Positions 23,878 through 32,809 of a DNA stretch of 64,000 nucleotides are shown one piece after another. The notes under the pieces were generated by a model. The model did no database searches, was not told the DNA's origin, and worked only from the letters and a program-made list of their open reading frames with translations. The position numbers and the translations under genes were made by a program. Numbering within the stretch: position 1 is the stretch's first letter; the number at the start of each line of letters is the position of its first letter. This DNA is from Nocardioides terrigena. GTDB taxonomy: Bacteria; Actinomycetota; Actinomycetes; Propionibacteriales; Nocardioidaceae. The stretch covers positions 1 through 64,000 of the forward strand of contig NZ_PZYY01000004.1 in NCBI RefSeq assembly GCF_003047265.1, in the 5' to 3' direction.

Positions 23878-24564
23878 CTAGGACGCGGCACCGACAGGGG
23901 TCGGCGGCAACGGCACCCGGGCGAAGGTGCTGCGGCCGAACCAGGTCGGCAGCCCGGCCACCAGCGCCCGGGGACCGGCGACCACCAGGTCACCGGCGCG
24001 GACCGCGCCCAGCAGGTCCACGCGTCCCATCCAGTAGTCGACCATCGTCTCCACGTGACCGGCGACCTCGACGTCGATGTCGTGGCCCGGGTCGGTGAGG
24101 CACAGGTCGACGGCCGGTGGGTCCAGCACCAGCCAGAAGTGGCTCTTCTTGTCCGCCGAGCCGCGCAGGTGGAAGTGCACGACCACCCGCTCCTGCGGCA
24201 GGGCCTCCACGACGACGTTGCGGTGCACGTCCCACATCAGCAGCGAGGCGTCGAAGCGCTTCGTCTCCACGTCGCCGCGCGCCCAGCGCTGACCCCAGAC
24301 GCCCATCGACTCGATGACCGTCCGCAGCTCCTCCCCGGCGGGCGTGAGGTGGTAGGACGCGCCGTGCTTCTCCACGACGCCCACCCGCTCGAGGGTCTTG
24401 AGCCGCTTGGACAGCAGGGCCGGCGACATCAGCGGCACGCCGCGTCGCAGGTCGTTGAAGCGCGTGCTGCCGCAGAGCAGCTCGCGCACCACGAGCGGGG
24501 TCCACCGCTCGGTCAGCACCTCGGAGGCCATGGCCACCGGGCAGAACTGCCCGTACGTCGTCAT
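23878..24564 (-). CDS. HxlR-family winged-helix regulator with C-terminal sensor-like extension
   Basis: A 228-aa regulator. The HxlR domain fills about residues 5-105: FCPVAMASEVLTERWTPLVV carries the family's N-terminal Cys (Cys8), then LRRGVPLMSPALLSKRLKTL is the recognition region. Residues 110-228 form an extra SCP2/sterol-carrier-like domain (VVVHFHLRGSADKKSHFWLV), which could bind a hydrophobic ligand. It diverges from the FAD oxidase gene with a repeat-rich operator-like region between them, so that gene is the probable target. Confidence 0.87.
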   Translation of the reverse strand: MTTYGQFCPVAMASEVLTERWTPLVVRELLCGSTRFNDLRRGVPLMSPALLSKRLKTLERVGVVEKHGASYHLTPAGEELRTVIESMGVWGQRWARGDVETKRFDASLLMWDVHRNVVVEALPQERVVVHFHLRGSADKKSHFWLVLDPPAVDLCLTDPGHDIDVEVAGHVETMVDYWMGRVDLLGAVRAGDLVVAGPRALVAGLPTWFGRSTFARVPLPPTPVGAAS

Positions 24565-24581
24565 GCACCGACGCTAGGACC

Positions 24582-24617
24582 GGTATGGGTTCTGTACCAG
24601 TACTGGATCAGTACTGG
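24582..24617. promoter_or_regulatory. Operator-like repeats between HxlR gene and FAD oxidase gene
   Basis: The 10-bp palindrome CCAGTACTGG (24597-24606) is followed 2 bp later by CAGTACTGG (24609-24617). An overlapping GGTA-N9-TACC inverted repeat (from 24582) lies just upstream. All sit in the 115-bp divergent intergenic region, the expected place for HxlR binding. Confidence 0.55.
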
Positions 24618-24679
24618 AGGGTCGGCGGCGCCGGGACGGACGGTGGACACACCAGACCACGACCGAGGGGAACCCCGCC

Positions 24680-26080
24680 ATGACCACCATCACCGCACCC
24701 GACACCAGTGCCTTCGAGGCGCTCGACGCCTCCCTGACGGGCGACGTCGTCGTCCCGGAGTCGCTCGAGTACGACGCCGCGCGACGCGTCTGGAACGGCG
24801 AGGTCGACCGTCGCCCGGCCGCCATCGCCCGGTGCCGGGGGGTGGCCGACGTGATGGCCGCCGTCCGCCACGCCCGCGACCACGACCTGTCGGCGTCCGT
24901 CCGCGGTGGAGGTCACGCCGTCGCGGGGCATGCCGTGCTCGACGACGGGCTGGTCATCGACCTGTCCGGGATGACCGGCGCGCGGGTCGACCCGGTGGCG
25001 CGCACCGTCCAGCTCGAGGGCGGCGCCCTCAACGCCCACCTCGACCGGGAGACCCAGGCCTTCGGGCTGGCTGCCACCGGAGGCTTCGTGAGCCACACGG
25101 GTGCCGTCGGGCTCACCCTCGGCGGCGGGATCGGCCACCTGATGCGCCGGCTCGGCCTGGCCGTCGACGCGGTGCGCGGGGCCGACGTGGTCACCGCCGA
25201 CGGGGCCTTCGTCCGGGCCAGCGCGGAGGAGAACCCCGACCTGTTCTGGGCCCTGCGCGGCGGTGGCGGCAACTTCGGCGTGGTCACCAGCCTGACGATG
25301 GACCTGCAGCCGCTCGGCCCGCAGGTGCTCGCCGGGTTGGTGGCCTGGCCGGCCGCCCAGGCGGATGCCGTGCTCGCCTTCATGCGCGACTTCGTGGCTG
25401 ACGCCCCCGACGAGCTGGGCCTGATGGCCAACCTGCGGCTGGCGCCGCCGCTGCCGCTCTTCCCGCCGGAGGTGCAGGGCACGCCGATCATCGCGCTGGT
25501 CGTGACGTGGTCGGGTGACATCGAGGCCGGTGAGCGCTTCCTCCGGCCGCTGCGTTCCTTCGGCACCCCGGTCGCGGACGCGATCACCACCAAGGCCTAC
25601 ACCGCCCACCAGAAGATGCTGGACGCCGCGGTGCCGCACGGGCGGCACTACTACTGGAAGTCGCACCGGCTCGGCCCGCTCACCGGGGAGGTCATCGACG
25701 TCATCTGCACCCACCTGGGGAGCATCACCTCACCGATGAGCTCGGTGCCGATCTTCTGCTTCGGCGGGGCGATGGCGAGGGTGCCCGAGGACGCCACCGC
25801 CTTCCCGCACCGCGACGCCGCGCACGACATCAACATCGTGGCCTCGTGGCTGCCCGAGCAGGCGGGCGAGGCGGACCGGCACCGGGCGTGGGTCCGCGGC
25901 TTCTTCGACGCCCTCGCTCCCCACTCGCGCGGCGTCTACGTCAACTTCACCTCCGACGACGCGCAGTCCCGGGTGCGCGAGGCGTACAGCCCGACGCAGT
26001 GGGACCGCTTGCGCGCGACCAAGACGGTCTGGGACCCGACCAACTTCTTCGACCGCAACGCCAACATCCCGCCCGCCTGA
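24680..26080 (+). CDS. FAD-linked oxidase, berberine-bridge-enzyme type
   Basis: A 466-aa flavoprotein of the PCMH/BBE family. The FAD domain holds SVRGGGHAVAGHAV, with the His that usually carries covalent FAD, and VGLTLGGGIGHLMRRLGLAV. The C-terminal YSPTQWDRLRATKTVWDPTNFF is the BBE motif. The second FAD-linking Cys usual in bicovalent enzymes (GLxCD) is replaced here (GLAVDAV), so at most one covalent bond is expected. Such enzymes oxidise sugars, alcohols or reactive aldehydes. The divergent HxlR gene is the likely regulator. It ends 11 bp from the convergent protease gene. Confidence 0.9.
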   Translation: MTTITAPDTSAFEALDASLTGDVVVPESLEYDAARRVWNGEVDRRPAAIARCRGVADVMAAVRHARDHDLSASVRGGGHAVAGHAVLDDGLVIDLSGMTGARVDPVARTVQLEGGALNAHLDRETQAFGLAATGGFVSHTGAVGLTLGGGIGHLMRRLGLAVDAVRGADVVTADGAFVRASAEENPDLFWALRGGGGNFGVVTSLTMDLQPLGPQVLAGLVAWPAAQADAVLAFMRDFVADAPDELGLMANLRLAPPLPLFPPEVQGTPIIALVVTWSGDIEAGERFLRPLRSFGTPVADAITTKAYTAHQKMLDAAVPHGRHYYWKSHRLGPLTGEVIDVICTHLGSITSPMSSVPIFCFGGAMARVPEDATAFPHRDAAHDINIVASWLPEQAGEADRHRAWVRGFFDALAPHSRGVYVNFTSDDAQSRVREAYSPTQWDRLRATKTVWDPTNFFDRNANIPPA

Positions 26081-26091
26081 CGTGCCCCGTC

Positions 26092-29000
26092 TCAGGCGGC
26101 GGGGCGGACACGCAGCCTCACGGTCCGCTTGGCCGGCTCAGCCACGCCCGTGCCGGCATACCGGAGGATCAGAGGGCGGCGTCCGACGGCGACTCCCTTG
26201 CTCGACACCCGAACCACCACCACGCCCGACGCGACGGTCGCGGAGCCGCGGCGCTTGCCCGCCAGGAAGGCGGTCACGCGGCCGCCGTCGGCCCACGGGC
26301 CGATCCTGAAGGTCAACAGGATCGAGCGACCCAGCCGCACACCCCGCGTCCGCTTCTTGACGTTGGCACGCGACTCCGAGTACGACGGCAGAGCCTTCCG
26401 AACGACGCCAGCCGCGGACGTCGCGGCGCCGGGGGCGAGCCCCGGACCGCTGCCCGTGACCGTCACGGTAATCGGGTGGCCGATGTCGGCGCGGCTTGGC
26501 GTGTATGCGGCTGCTGTGGCGCCCGAGATCGGGACCCCGCTCCGGTGCCACGCGTAGGCGTGCGAGGTGACTCCGGGCCAGGTGCCCGCCGCCACGACGA
26601 GCCGGGTGCCGAACCGCGCGTCGCCAGTGACGGACGGGCCCACGGTCGGCGCCGCCGTCAGGACCGGCGGCGCCGAGCTCGGGGCCGCGGGCGAGACCGT
26701 AGCACTGGCGGCCGAGACCGGCCCGTCGCCGTAGGTCGTCAGGGCGGTGACGGTGAAGGTGTAGGACTGGCCATTGGTCAGGCCCGTGACCACGCACGAC
26801 AGGGAGCCGGTCGTTGTGCACCCGCTCAGGCCGTCGGAGGCGGACACACGGAAGCCGGTGACGTCGACCCCTTCGACCGGGGCCGGAGGCTGCCACGAGA
26901 CCGTCGCCGACTGGTTGCCGGGCGCGCCCGCCACGTCGGTCGCGGGCCGCAGCGTCGGCTGGCGCCAGCGCAACGTGAAGGGTCCGCCGCGCTCACTGCC
27001 CTCGTGCACGTGCCCGACAGCGATCCGATACTCCGTGCCGGCGACCGCCTGGAACTGGACCCGGCTCCGCAGGTTCACCCCGGACACGACGTCGTTGTTG
27101 CTCACCACCGGTGCCAGGGCGGAGACGTTCGTCCCGGTGTAGACCGCGAGGACCGTGTCACCTCCCTGGTCCAAGGTGTCGAAGGAGACCTGGCCCGAGG
27201 TCGGGGCCGTCCAGCGGTGCCAGACCGACCCCGTGAACTGCCTGCCCGTGTGTCGGGGCTCGCCGCCCTCCTGCGTCGAGTACTCGTCGTTGCCGGCCAC
27301 CGTCCCCGATGCACCGCCCAGCGGGACGGCGTCGGGGAAGTAGTCGTTCAGCGGCCAGGTGTCGACGCTGAACGAGAGCTCGCCCGCGGCGACCGTCGAG
27401 CCGTCGTAGTAGCCGCCCACCTGGAACCAGTAGGTCTGTCCGCCCTGCACCAGCCGGTCCCGCAGGTAGGAGTACCCGCTGTCCTGCTCGTACTCGTCGT
27501 TGCAGCCCAGCGCCGTCAGGGAGCCCAGGGCGGTGCCACTCCACAGGTTCAGCACCGTGTCGACGCGGCTTCCGAAGGTGTGCGCCGACAACATCATGTC
27601 CCGCGGCGGCGTGAACCGGTACCAGACCGTCCGGCCCATCGGGCACCCGTTCTGGGTCGTCTCCCCGGCCTGGACGGTGGCCAGCGTGATGTCGGTCCGA
27701 TGGCCCCACGAGCCCGGCTTCACGGTGAGGGCGCCCGCGAGCTGGTCGTTGCGTGGCGCACTGTTGGCCGGTCCCGTGAACAAGGCCGTCATCGACGGCC
27801 CGGAGTCGCTGATGCCCGTGATCGCAGCGCCGCTGGCCGTGCCGTCGTTCCAGGCGGTGTTGGGCACCGTCACCGGGCCGACCTCTCGGGTGGTGCTGGC
27901 CCCCGGAAAGAGGTCTCCGGCGTCGCCCTCGTTGCCCAGGCCGTCCAGCTGGTCGAGCCCGTCCGCCTCCACCACGTCCACGAGCCGCGACCCGGTGGTC
28001 CGGTTGTCGTTGTTGCCCTCGTCGACGTGCAGGACGAGGAGCCCATCACCCGGCAGCGCCTCGTCGTACGAGCCCGGGGTGCGCTGGCGGTTCTCGACAA
28101 GGAAGTATTCGCCGCCGCCGGGATCGAACCCGGACCAGTCGAAGCCGAACGGGTTCTGCCCCAGCTGGACGGCCGCGGTGGAGCTGGTTCCGCTCGACGC
28201 CGCGGCGATCGTGCGGGTCGAGGAACCCACGACTCGCGTTGGCGTGATCCACCCGAGCGTGGCGCGGGACCAGGCGTCGGGGAGCACGGGCGTCTGACCG
28301 AACCACGTGTCGGAAGCGATCTTGGTCCACTCACCGGCGGCCATCAGGCTCCAGTCGCCGACCGCTTCCGAGTCGTAGTCGTAGTCGTAGAGGTCAGGCA
28401 GCTCCAGGTCGTGGCCCAGCTCGTGCACGATGATGCCGACCGTCGCCTGGTGCGTCTGGTGCGTCGGATCGGCGGGCCGTGCGTGCATCTCTCCGAGCTG
28501 GGTGTACCCCCAACCCCCGACCCACCTGCCGTCCAGCCGCGGGATGTCCTCGCCCACCAGGTAGCTGTGATGCGCCCACACGTTGCGCTGAGGGTCCGTG
28601 CTCCCGTAGCTCGCGTCGTAGCCGGCCGCGACCACCGTGATGTGGAGCTCGTCGTTGCGCACGACCCCGTTGCCGTCGGTGTCGTACGACGCGTAGTCGA
28701 CGAATGGGTCGGCGGCGATGATCGCGCGCCGGGTCAGTTGGTCGTTCCCGGACCTGTCTCCGACCCATCCGGGGTTGGCCATGTCCATGCTCACCCAGCC
28801 GACGACGCCGTCGCCGGGGGTGCCGCTGGTCTCGGCGGCAGGAGTCAGGGTGAACGCGCCGTACGACGCCTTCTCGAAGTAGTCCCGGACGCTCTTGCCC
28901 TGCCCGAAGAAGCGGTCGTGCCACTGCGCCGGCGTCGTGCCCAGGGAGGGACGGTCGGTGAACTCGGCCAGGATCACCAGTGACGGCGGGGCACCCGTGG

Positions 29001-29538
29001 CCGCGGCCGGCATGCTGTCCGAGGCAGACGCCGCGCCACGGCTGCGGGCGGCGGTGCCCGTGGAGCCGTCCGGCTCCCGAAGGCTCACGAAGGTGGGGGC
29101 CATCAGCCGCGTGTCGTCGAGGCTCGGCCCGGTGCGCCCTGACTTCCGCTGCACCAGCGCCTGCTCGGTCGCCACCTCGTCGCGCAGGTGCCGTGCGCCG
29201 GTCGGGTCGTCCCGACCTGCCACCTGCGGGCTCGGGGCGAGCGAGCCGTCGGCGCGCTGCCGGGCGTAGACCCAGAACCCGTCGGCACGCTGCAGGAGCG
29301 TGTGGCCCGAGGCACTTTCGAGGCCGCTGTACCACTCGTCGCCCCACTGCCGGACGATGATCGGGTCGCCGTCGGGCTGCTCGACCGGGAAGGCGCCCGG
29401 GGCGGCCCGGCCGGCGTCGGCCGAGGCGGCCCCCAGCAGGACGAGGGCCACCGCCGCCGCGACCGCGGCGAGCACTGCCAGCGCGATTCGTCGGGTGGGA
29501 GCCAGCCACCGGGGGTCAGGATCCAGGGTCTCGGACAT
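26092..29538 (-). CDS. Secreted M6-family metalloprotease with C-terminal accessory domains
   Basis: An 1148-aa exported protein. The signal anchor or peptide (about 15-42) is followed by a propeptide and a catalytic M6 domain with zinc motif HELGHDLELPD beginning at His372. It is related to immune inhibitor A and CARDB-type peptidases. C-terminal modules are two pre-peptidase-like beta domains (about 594-730 and 733-865, both starting with ND and containing SRVDTVLNLW- or GGDTVLAVYTG-like cores), a fibronectin type III domain (about 866-960) and an Ig-like domain (about 966-1050). It acts outside the cell on proteins. It is a stand-alone gene. Confidence 0.9.
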   Translation of the reverse strand: MSETLDPDPRWLAPTRRIALAVLAAVAAAVALVLLGAASADAGRAAPGAFPVEQPDGDPIIVRQWGDEWYSGLESASGHTLLQRADGFWVYARQRADGSLAPSPQVAGRDDPTGARHLRDEVATEQALVQRKSGRTGPSLDDTRLMAPTFVSLREPDGSTGTAARSRGAASASDSMPAAATGAPPSLVILAEFTDRPSLGTTPAQWHDRFFGQGKSVRDYFEKASYGAFTLTPAAETSGTPGDGVVGWVSMDMANPGWVGDRSGNDQLTRRAIIAADPFVDYASYDTDGNGVVRNDELHITVVAAGYDASYGSTDPQRNVWAHHSYLVGEDIPRLDGRWVGGWGYTQLGEMHARPADPTHQTHQATVGIIVHELGHDLELPDLYDYDYDSEAVGDWSLMAAGEWTKIASDTWFGQTPVLPDAWSRATLGWITPTRVVGSSTRTIAAASSGTSSTAAVQLGQNPFGFDWSGFDPGGGEYFLVENRQRTPGSYDEALPGDGLLVLHVDEGNNDNRTTGSRLVDVVEADGLDQLDGLGNEGDAGDLFPGASTTREVGPVTVPNTAWNDGTASGAAITGISDSGPSMTALFTGPANSAPRNDQLAGALTVKPGSWGHRTDITLATVQAGETTQNGCPMGRTVWYRFTPPRDMMLSAHTFGSRVDTVLNLWSGTALGSLTALGCNDEYEQDSGYSYLRDRLVQGGQTYWFQVGGYYDGSTVAAGELSFSVDTWPLNDYFPDAVPLGGASGTVAGNDEYSTQEGGEPRHTGRQFTGSVWHRWTAPTSGQVSFDTLDQGGDTVLAVYTGTNVSALAPVVSNNDVVSGVNLRSRVQFQAVAGTEYRIAVGHVHEGSERGGPFTLRWRQPTLRPATDVAGAPGNQSATVSWQPPAPVEGVDVTGFRVSASDGLSGCTTTGSLSCVVTGLTNGQSYTFTVTALTTYGDGPVSAASATVSPAAPSSAPPVLTAAPTVGPSVTGDARFGTRLVVAAGTWPGVTSHAYAWHRSGVPISGATAAAYTPSRADIGHPITVTVTGSGPGLAPGAATSAAGVVRKALPSYSESRANVKKRTRGVRLGRSILLTFRIGPWADGGRVTAFLAGKRRGSATVASGVVVVRVSSKGVAVGRRPLILRYAGTGVAEPAKRTVRLRVRPAA

Positions 29539-29642
29539 GTGCGCTCACTTCGTCCAGCACCGCACGCGCGGTGATGGCGAATGTCCACCCTCGGCGGTCC
29601 ACGGTGCGGCGCGGCAACGAGGGTTACCCGAAATCAGGGCCC

Positions 29643-30818
29643 TCAGTAGGACTTCGGCAGCCCCAGGCTGTGCATCGCCACGAAGTTGAGGATCATCTCC
29701 CGGCTGACCGGCGCGATCCGGCCGGCACGCGTCGCGACGAGCAGGCCGGCCATGCCGTACTCCTGGCTGATCCCGTTGCCCCCGTGCGTCTGCACGGCGC
29801 GGTCGGCGGCGTCGCAGGCGGCCTCGGCGGCGGCGTACTTGGCCATGTTGGCGGCCTCGCCGGCCCCCATGTCGTCGCCGGCGTCGTAGAGGGCGGCGGC
29901 CTTCTGGTTCATCAGCCGGGCCAGCTCGATCTCGATGTGCGACTGGGCGAGCGGGTGGGCGATCGCCTGGTGGGAGCCGATAGGGGCCTGGAAGACCACC
30001 CGCTCCTTGGCGTACGCCGCGGCCTTGCCGAGCGCGAAGCGCGCCAGCCCGGTCGAGAACGCCGCCGCCATGATGCGCTCGGGGTTGAGGCCGGCGAAGA
30101 GCTGGACGAGTCCACCGTCCTCGTCGCCGACGAGCGCGTCCGCGGGCAGCCGGACGTCGTCGATGAACACCTGGAACTGCTTCTCCGGGGAGACGATCTC
30201 CATCGGGATCGGGTGCGCCTCGAACCCGTCGGCGTCGGTCGGGACGACGAAGAGGCAGGGCTTGAGCTTGCCGGTGCGGGCGTCCTCCGTGCGCGCGACG
30301 ACCAGCACGTTGCCGGCCTCGTCGATGCCGGAGATCCAGATCTTGCGGCCGTTGAGCACCCAGCCGTCGCCGTCGCGGCGGGCGGTGGTGGTGATGTTGT
30401 GCGAGTTGGTGCCGGCGTCCGGCTCGGTGATCGCGAAGGCCATCGTGCCGGTGCCGTCGCAGATGCCGGGCAGCCAGCGCTGCTTCTGCTCCTCGGTGCC
30501 GTAGCGCGTGATGATGGTGCCGCAGATGGCCGGACTGACGACCATGAGCAGGAGCGGGCAGCCCTGGGCCGCGAGCTCCTCGCAGACGGCCGCGATGTCG
30601 CCGATGCCGCCGCCCCCACCGCCGTACTCCTCGGGGATGTTGATGCCGAGGTAGCCCGCCTTGCCGATCTCGAGCCACAGCTCGGTGGTCTTCTCGCCGG
30701 CACGGGCCTTCTCGGTGAACCAGTCGCGGCCGTACTTGCCGGCCAGCCTGGCGACCTGGGTGCGCAGCTCGCGGCGCTCCTCGGACTCGGTGAACGGGAT
30801 CTCGGTGGACGTGCTCAT
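29643..30818 (-). CDS. Acyl-CoA dehydrogenase (branched-chain/citronellyl type candidate)
   Basis: A 391-aa FAD acyl-CoA dehydrogenase forming the alpha,beta double bond. Motifs include MAFAITEPDAGTNSHNITTT, WVLNGRKIWISGIDEAGN and QTHGGNGISQEYG. The C-terminal position where medium-chain enzymes carry the catalytic Glu reads RIAPVSREM, but a Glu occurs in LNPERIMAA (Glu247), as in isovaleryl-CoA dehydrogenase, pointing to a branched substrate. It is the last gene of the eight-gene operon; its ATG overlaps the biotin carboxylase stop. It could be the AtuD-like step. Confidence 0.9.
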   Translation of the reverse strand: MSTSTEIPFTESEERRELRTQVARLAGKYGRDWFTEKARAGEKTTELWLEIGKAGYLGINIPEEYGGGGGGIGDIAAVCEELAAQGCPLLLMVVSPAICGTIITRYGTEEQKQRWLPGICDGTGTMAFAITEPDAGTNSHNITTTARRDGDGWVLNGRKIWISGIDEAGNVLVVARTEDARTGKLKPCLFVVPTDADGFEAHPIPMEIVSPEKQFQVFIDDVRLPADALVGDEDGGLVQLFAGLNPERIMAAAFSTGLARFALGKAAAYAKERVVFQAPIGSHQAIAHPLAQSHIEIELARLMNQKAAALYDAGDDMGAGEAANMAKYAAAEAACDAADRAVQTHGGNGISQEYGMAGLLVATRAGRIAPVSREMILNFVAMHSLGLPKSY

Positions 30819-32809
30819 GCGTTGGCTCCTTCGGGGTATTCCACGGGTGGTTCCACGACGGCGAGGACCTCGCCCGCGGCGACCTGCTGGCCGGTGGTGA
30901 CGTTGACGGTGACGGTGCCCGCGGACGGGGCGGTGACGGAGTGCTGCATCTTCATGGCCTCGAGGACGAGGACGACGTCGCCCGCTCCGACGTCCTGGCC
31001 GTCGGCGACGGCGACCTTGACGACCGTGCCCGGCATGGGCGCGAGCAGGCTGCCGCTCGCCACGGCGTCGGCGGGGTCGGTGAAGCGCGGGACCTCGCGC
31101 AGGCCGACGGACCCACCGGGCCCGTCGACCCAGATCTCCCGCGTGCCGGCGGCCGCGCCGGGGGCGATCAGTCCGTCGGTCGGCACGGCGACGCCGTTGA
31201 CCTCGAGCCGGACGTGGGTGGGTGACACCTCGAGCACGGTCATCCCGTCGACCGCGAACCCGTCGCGGGTCCCCCACCACTCGACCGGGTCGTGTCCGTC
31301 GAAGGTGGTGCGCTGGGGCTGGCTGACGACGTTGCGCCAGGCCGCGGGGATGCCCTGCTGGACCGTACGCCGCGCCGCGTCGTCGGCGGCCAGCATCAGG
31401 GCCCCCGCCACCACCGTCGCCCGGTCGACCTCGACGGCGTCCGTCGGTCGGGTCTCCAGCCAGGTCGTCGTCATCCGGGCGGAGGTGAACACCTCGTCGG
31501 TGAGGATCGAGACGAGCTGGTCGCGGTTGGTGGTGATGCCGTGGATCCGGGCACCGCGCAGGGCGCTCACCAGCTGGCGCACCGCCTGCTCACGGTTCGG
31601 CGCCCAGGAGACGACCTTGGCCAGCATCGCGTCGTAGTGGGTGCCGACCTCGTCGCCCGAGGCGAAGCCCGAGTCGACACGGATGCCGCGCTCGGCGGTC
31701 GCTGGGCCGAAGGCCACGTCGTGCTCGACGTCCAGCGCCAGGAGCCGCCCGCTCTGCGGTGTGTACGTCGCGTCCTCGGCGTAGAGCCGGACCTCGACGG
31801 CGTGGCCCGCGCCCTGGAAGACGACCTCCGGACCGGCGCTCGGACCGCGGTGCCCCCCGATTCCTCGCCCCTCGGCCACGGCCACCTGCAGCTCGACCAG
31901 GTCGACGCCCCAGACGAGCTCGGTGACCGGGTGCTCCACCTGGAGCCGGGTGTTCATCTCGAGGAAGAAGTACCGGTCGGCCGCCGCGTCGTAGAGGAAC
32001 TCGACGGTGCCCGCACCGCGGTAGCCGATCTGCTGGGCGAGCCGGCTCGCCGCCTCCTCCATGTCGGCGCGGGTGATGACCGGCAACCCGGGGGCGGGCG
32101 TCTCCTCGACCACCTTCTGGTGCCTGCGCTGCACGGTGCAGTCACGGCAGCCGAGCACGAGCACGCCCGTCTCGCCGTCCTCGAGCTCGTCACAGACCAC
32201 CTGCACCTCGACGTGGCGTCCCTGCTCGACGTACGGCTCGACGAAGACGGTGCCGTCGCCGAAGGCGGACGCCGCCTCGGCCTGGGCTGCCGCGACCTCG
32301 GTGGCGAGGTCCTGGAGACGTCGTACGACGCGCATCCCGCGGCCACCGCCGCCCGCGGACGCCTTGACCAGTAGCGGCAGGTCCGCCTCGGTCGGGTGCT
32401 CGGGCGCCTCCAGGGTGGGCACTCCGGCCGCGCGGGCGATCTCCTTGGCGCCGACCTTCGAGCCCATCGCGTCGATCGTCTCGGGCGGCGGACCGACCCA
32501 GGTCAGGCCCGCCGCGATGACGGCACGGGCGAAGTCGGCGTTCTCCGACAGGAAGCCGTAGCCGGGGTGGATCGCGTCGGCACCGGTCCGCCGGGCCGCG
32601 TCGAGGACGAGGTCGGCGCGCAGGTAGGTGTCCGCGGGGGCGTTGCCGGGGAGCCGGACGGCGACGTCGGCCTCGGCGACGTACGGCAGGCCGGCATCCG
32701 CGTCGGAGTGCACGGCGACGGTCTCGATGCCGAGGCGGCGGCAGGTGGCGAAGACCCGGCGGGCGATCTCGCCGCGGTTGGCGACGAGCAGTCGGTTGAT
32801 CTGGCTCAT
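30815..32809 (-). CDS. Biotin-dependent acyl-CoA carboxylase alpha subunit (biotin carboxylase + BCCP)
   Basis: A 664-aa alpha subunit. The N-terminal biotin carboxylase (about 1-450) shows LLVANRGEIARRVFATCRRL, the ATP loop KASAGGGGRGMRVV and FLEMNTRLQVEHPVTE. A linker follows, then the biotinyl carrier domain with EAMKMQHSV at the C-terminus (Lys is biotinylated). The partner is the carboxyltransferase gene directly upstream (ATGA overlap). Such pairs carboxylate methylcrotonyl-, geranyl- or other acyl-CoAs; the AtuA-like gene in the operon favours a geranyl-CoA or branched substrate, while 3-methylcrotonyl-CoA remains possible. Confidence 0.9.
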   Translation of the reverse strand: MSQINRLLVANRGEIARRVFATCRRLGIETVAVHSDADAGLPYVAEADVAVRLPGNAPADTYLRADLVLDAARRTGADAIHPGYGFLSENADFARAVIAAGLTWVGPPPETIDAMGSKVGAKEIARAAGVPTLEAPEHPTEADLPLLVKASAGGGGRGMRVVRRLQDLATEVAAAQAEAASAFGDGTVFVEPYVEQGRHVEVQVVCDELEDGETGVLVLGCRDCTVQRRHQKVVEETPAPGLPVITRADMEEAASRLAQQIGYRGAGTVEFLYDAAADRYFFLEMNTRLQVEHPVTELVWGVDLVELQVAVAEGRGIGGHRGPSAGPEVVFQGAGHAVEVRLYAEDATYTPQSGRLLALDVEHDVAFGPATAERGIRVDSGFASGDEVGTHYDAMLAKVVSWAPNREQAVRQLVSALRGARIHGITTNRDQLVSILTDEVFTSARMTTTWLETRPTDAVEVDRATVVAGALMLAADDAARRTVQQGIPAAWRNVVSQPQRTTFDGHDPVEWWGTRDGFAVDGMTVLEVSPTHVRLEVNGVAVPTDGLIAPGAAAGTREIWVDGPGGSVGLREVPRFTDPADAVASGSLLAPMPGTVVKVAVADGQDVGAGDVVLVLEAMKMQHSVTAPSAGTVTVNVTTGQQVAAGEVLAVVEPPVEYPEGANA

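Noticed and set aside
25846..28983. A 1045-codon open frame on the plus strand
   Set aside because: Antisense to the M6 protease gene, whose zinc motif and accessory domains are clear.
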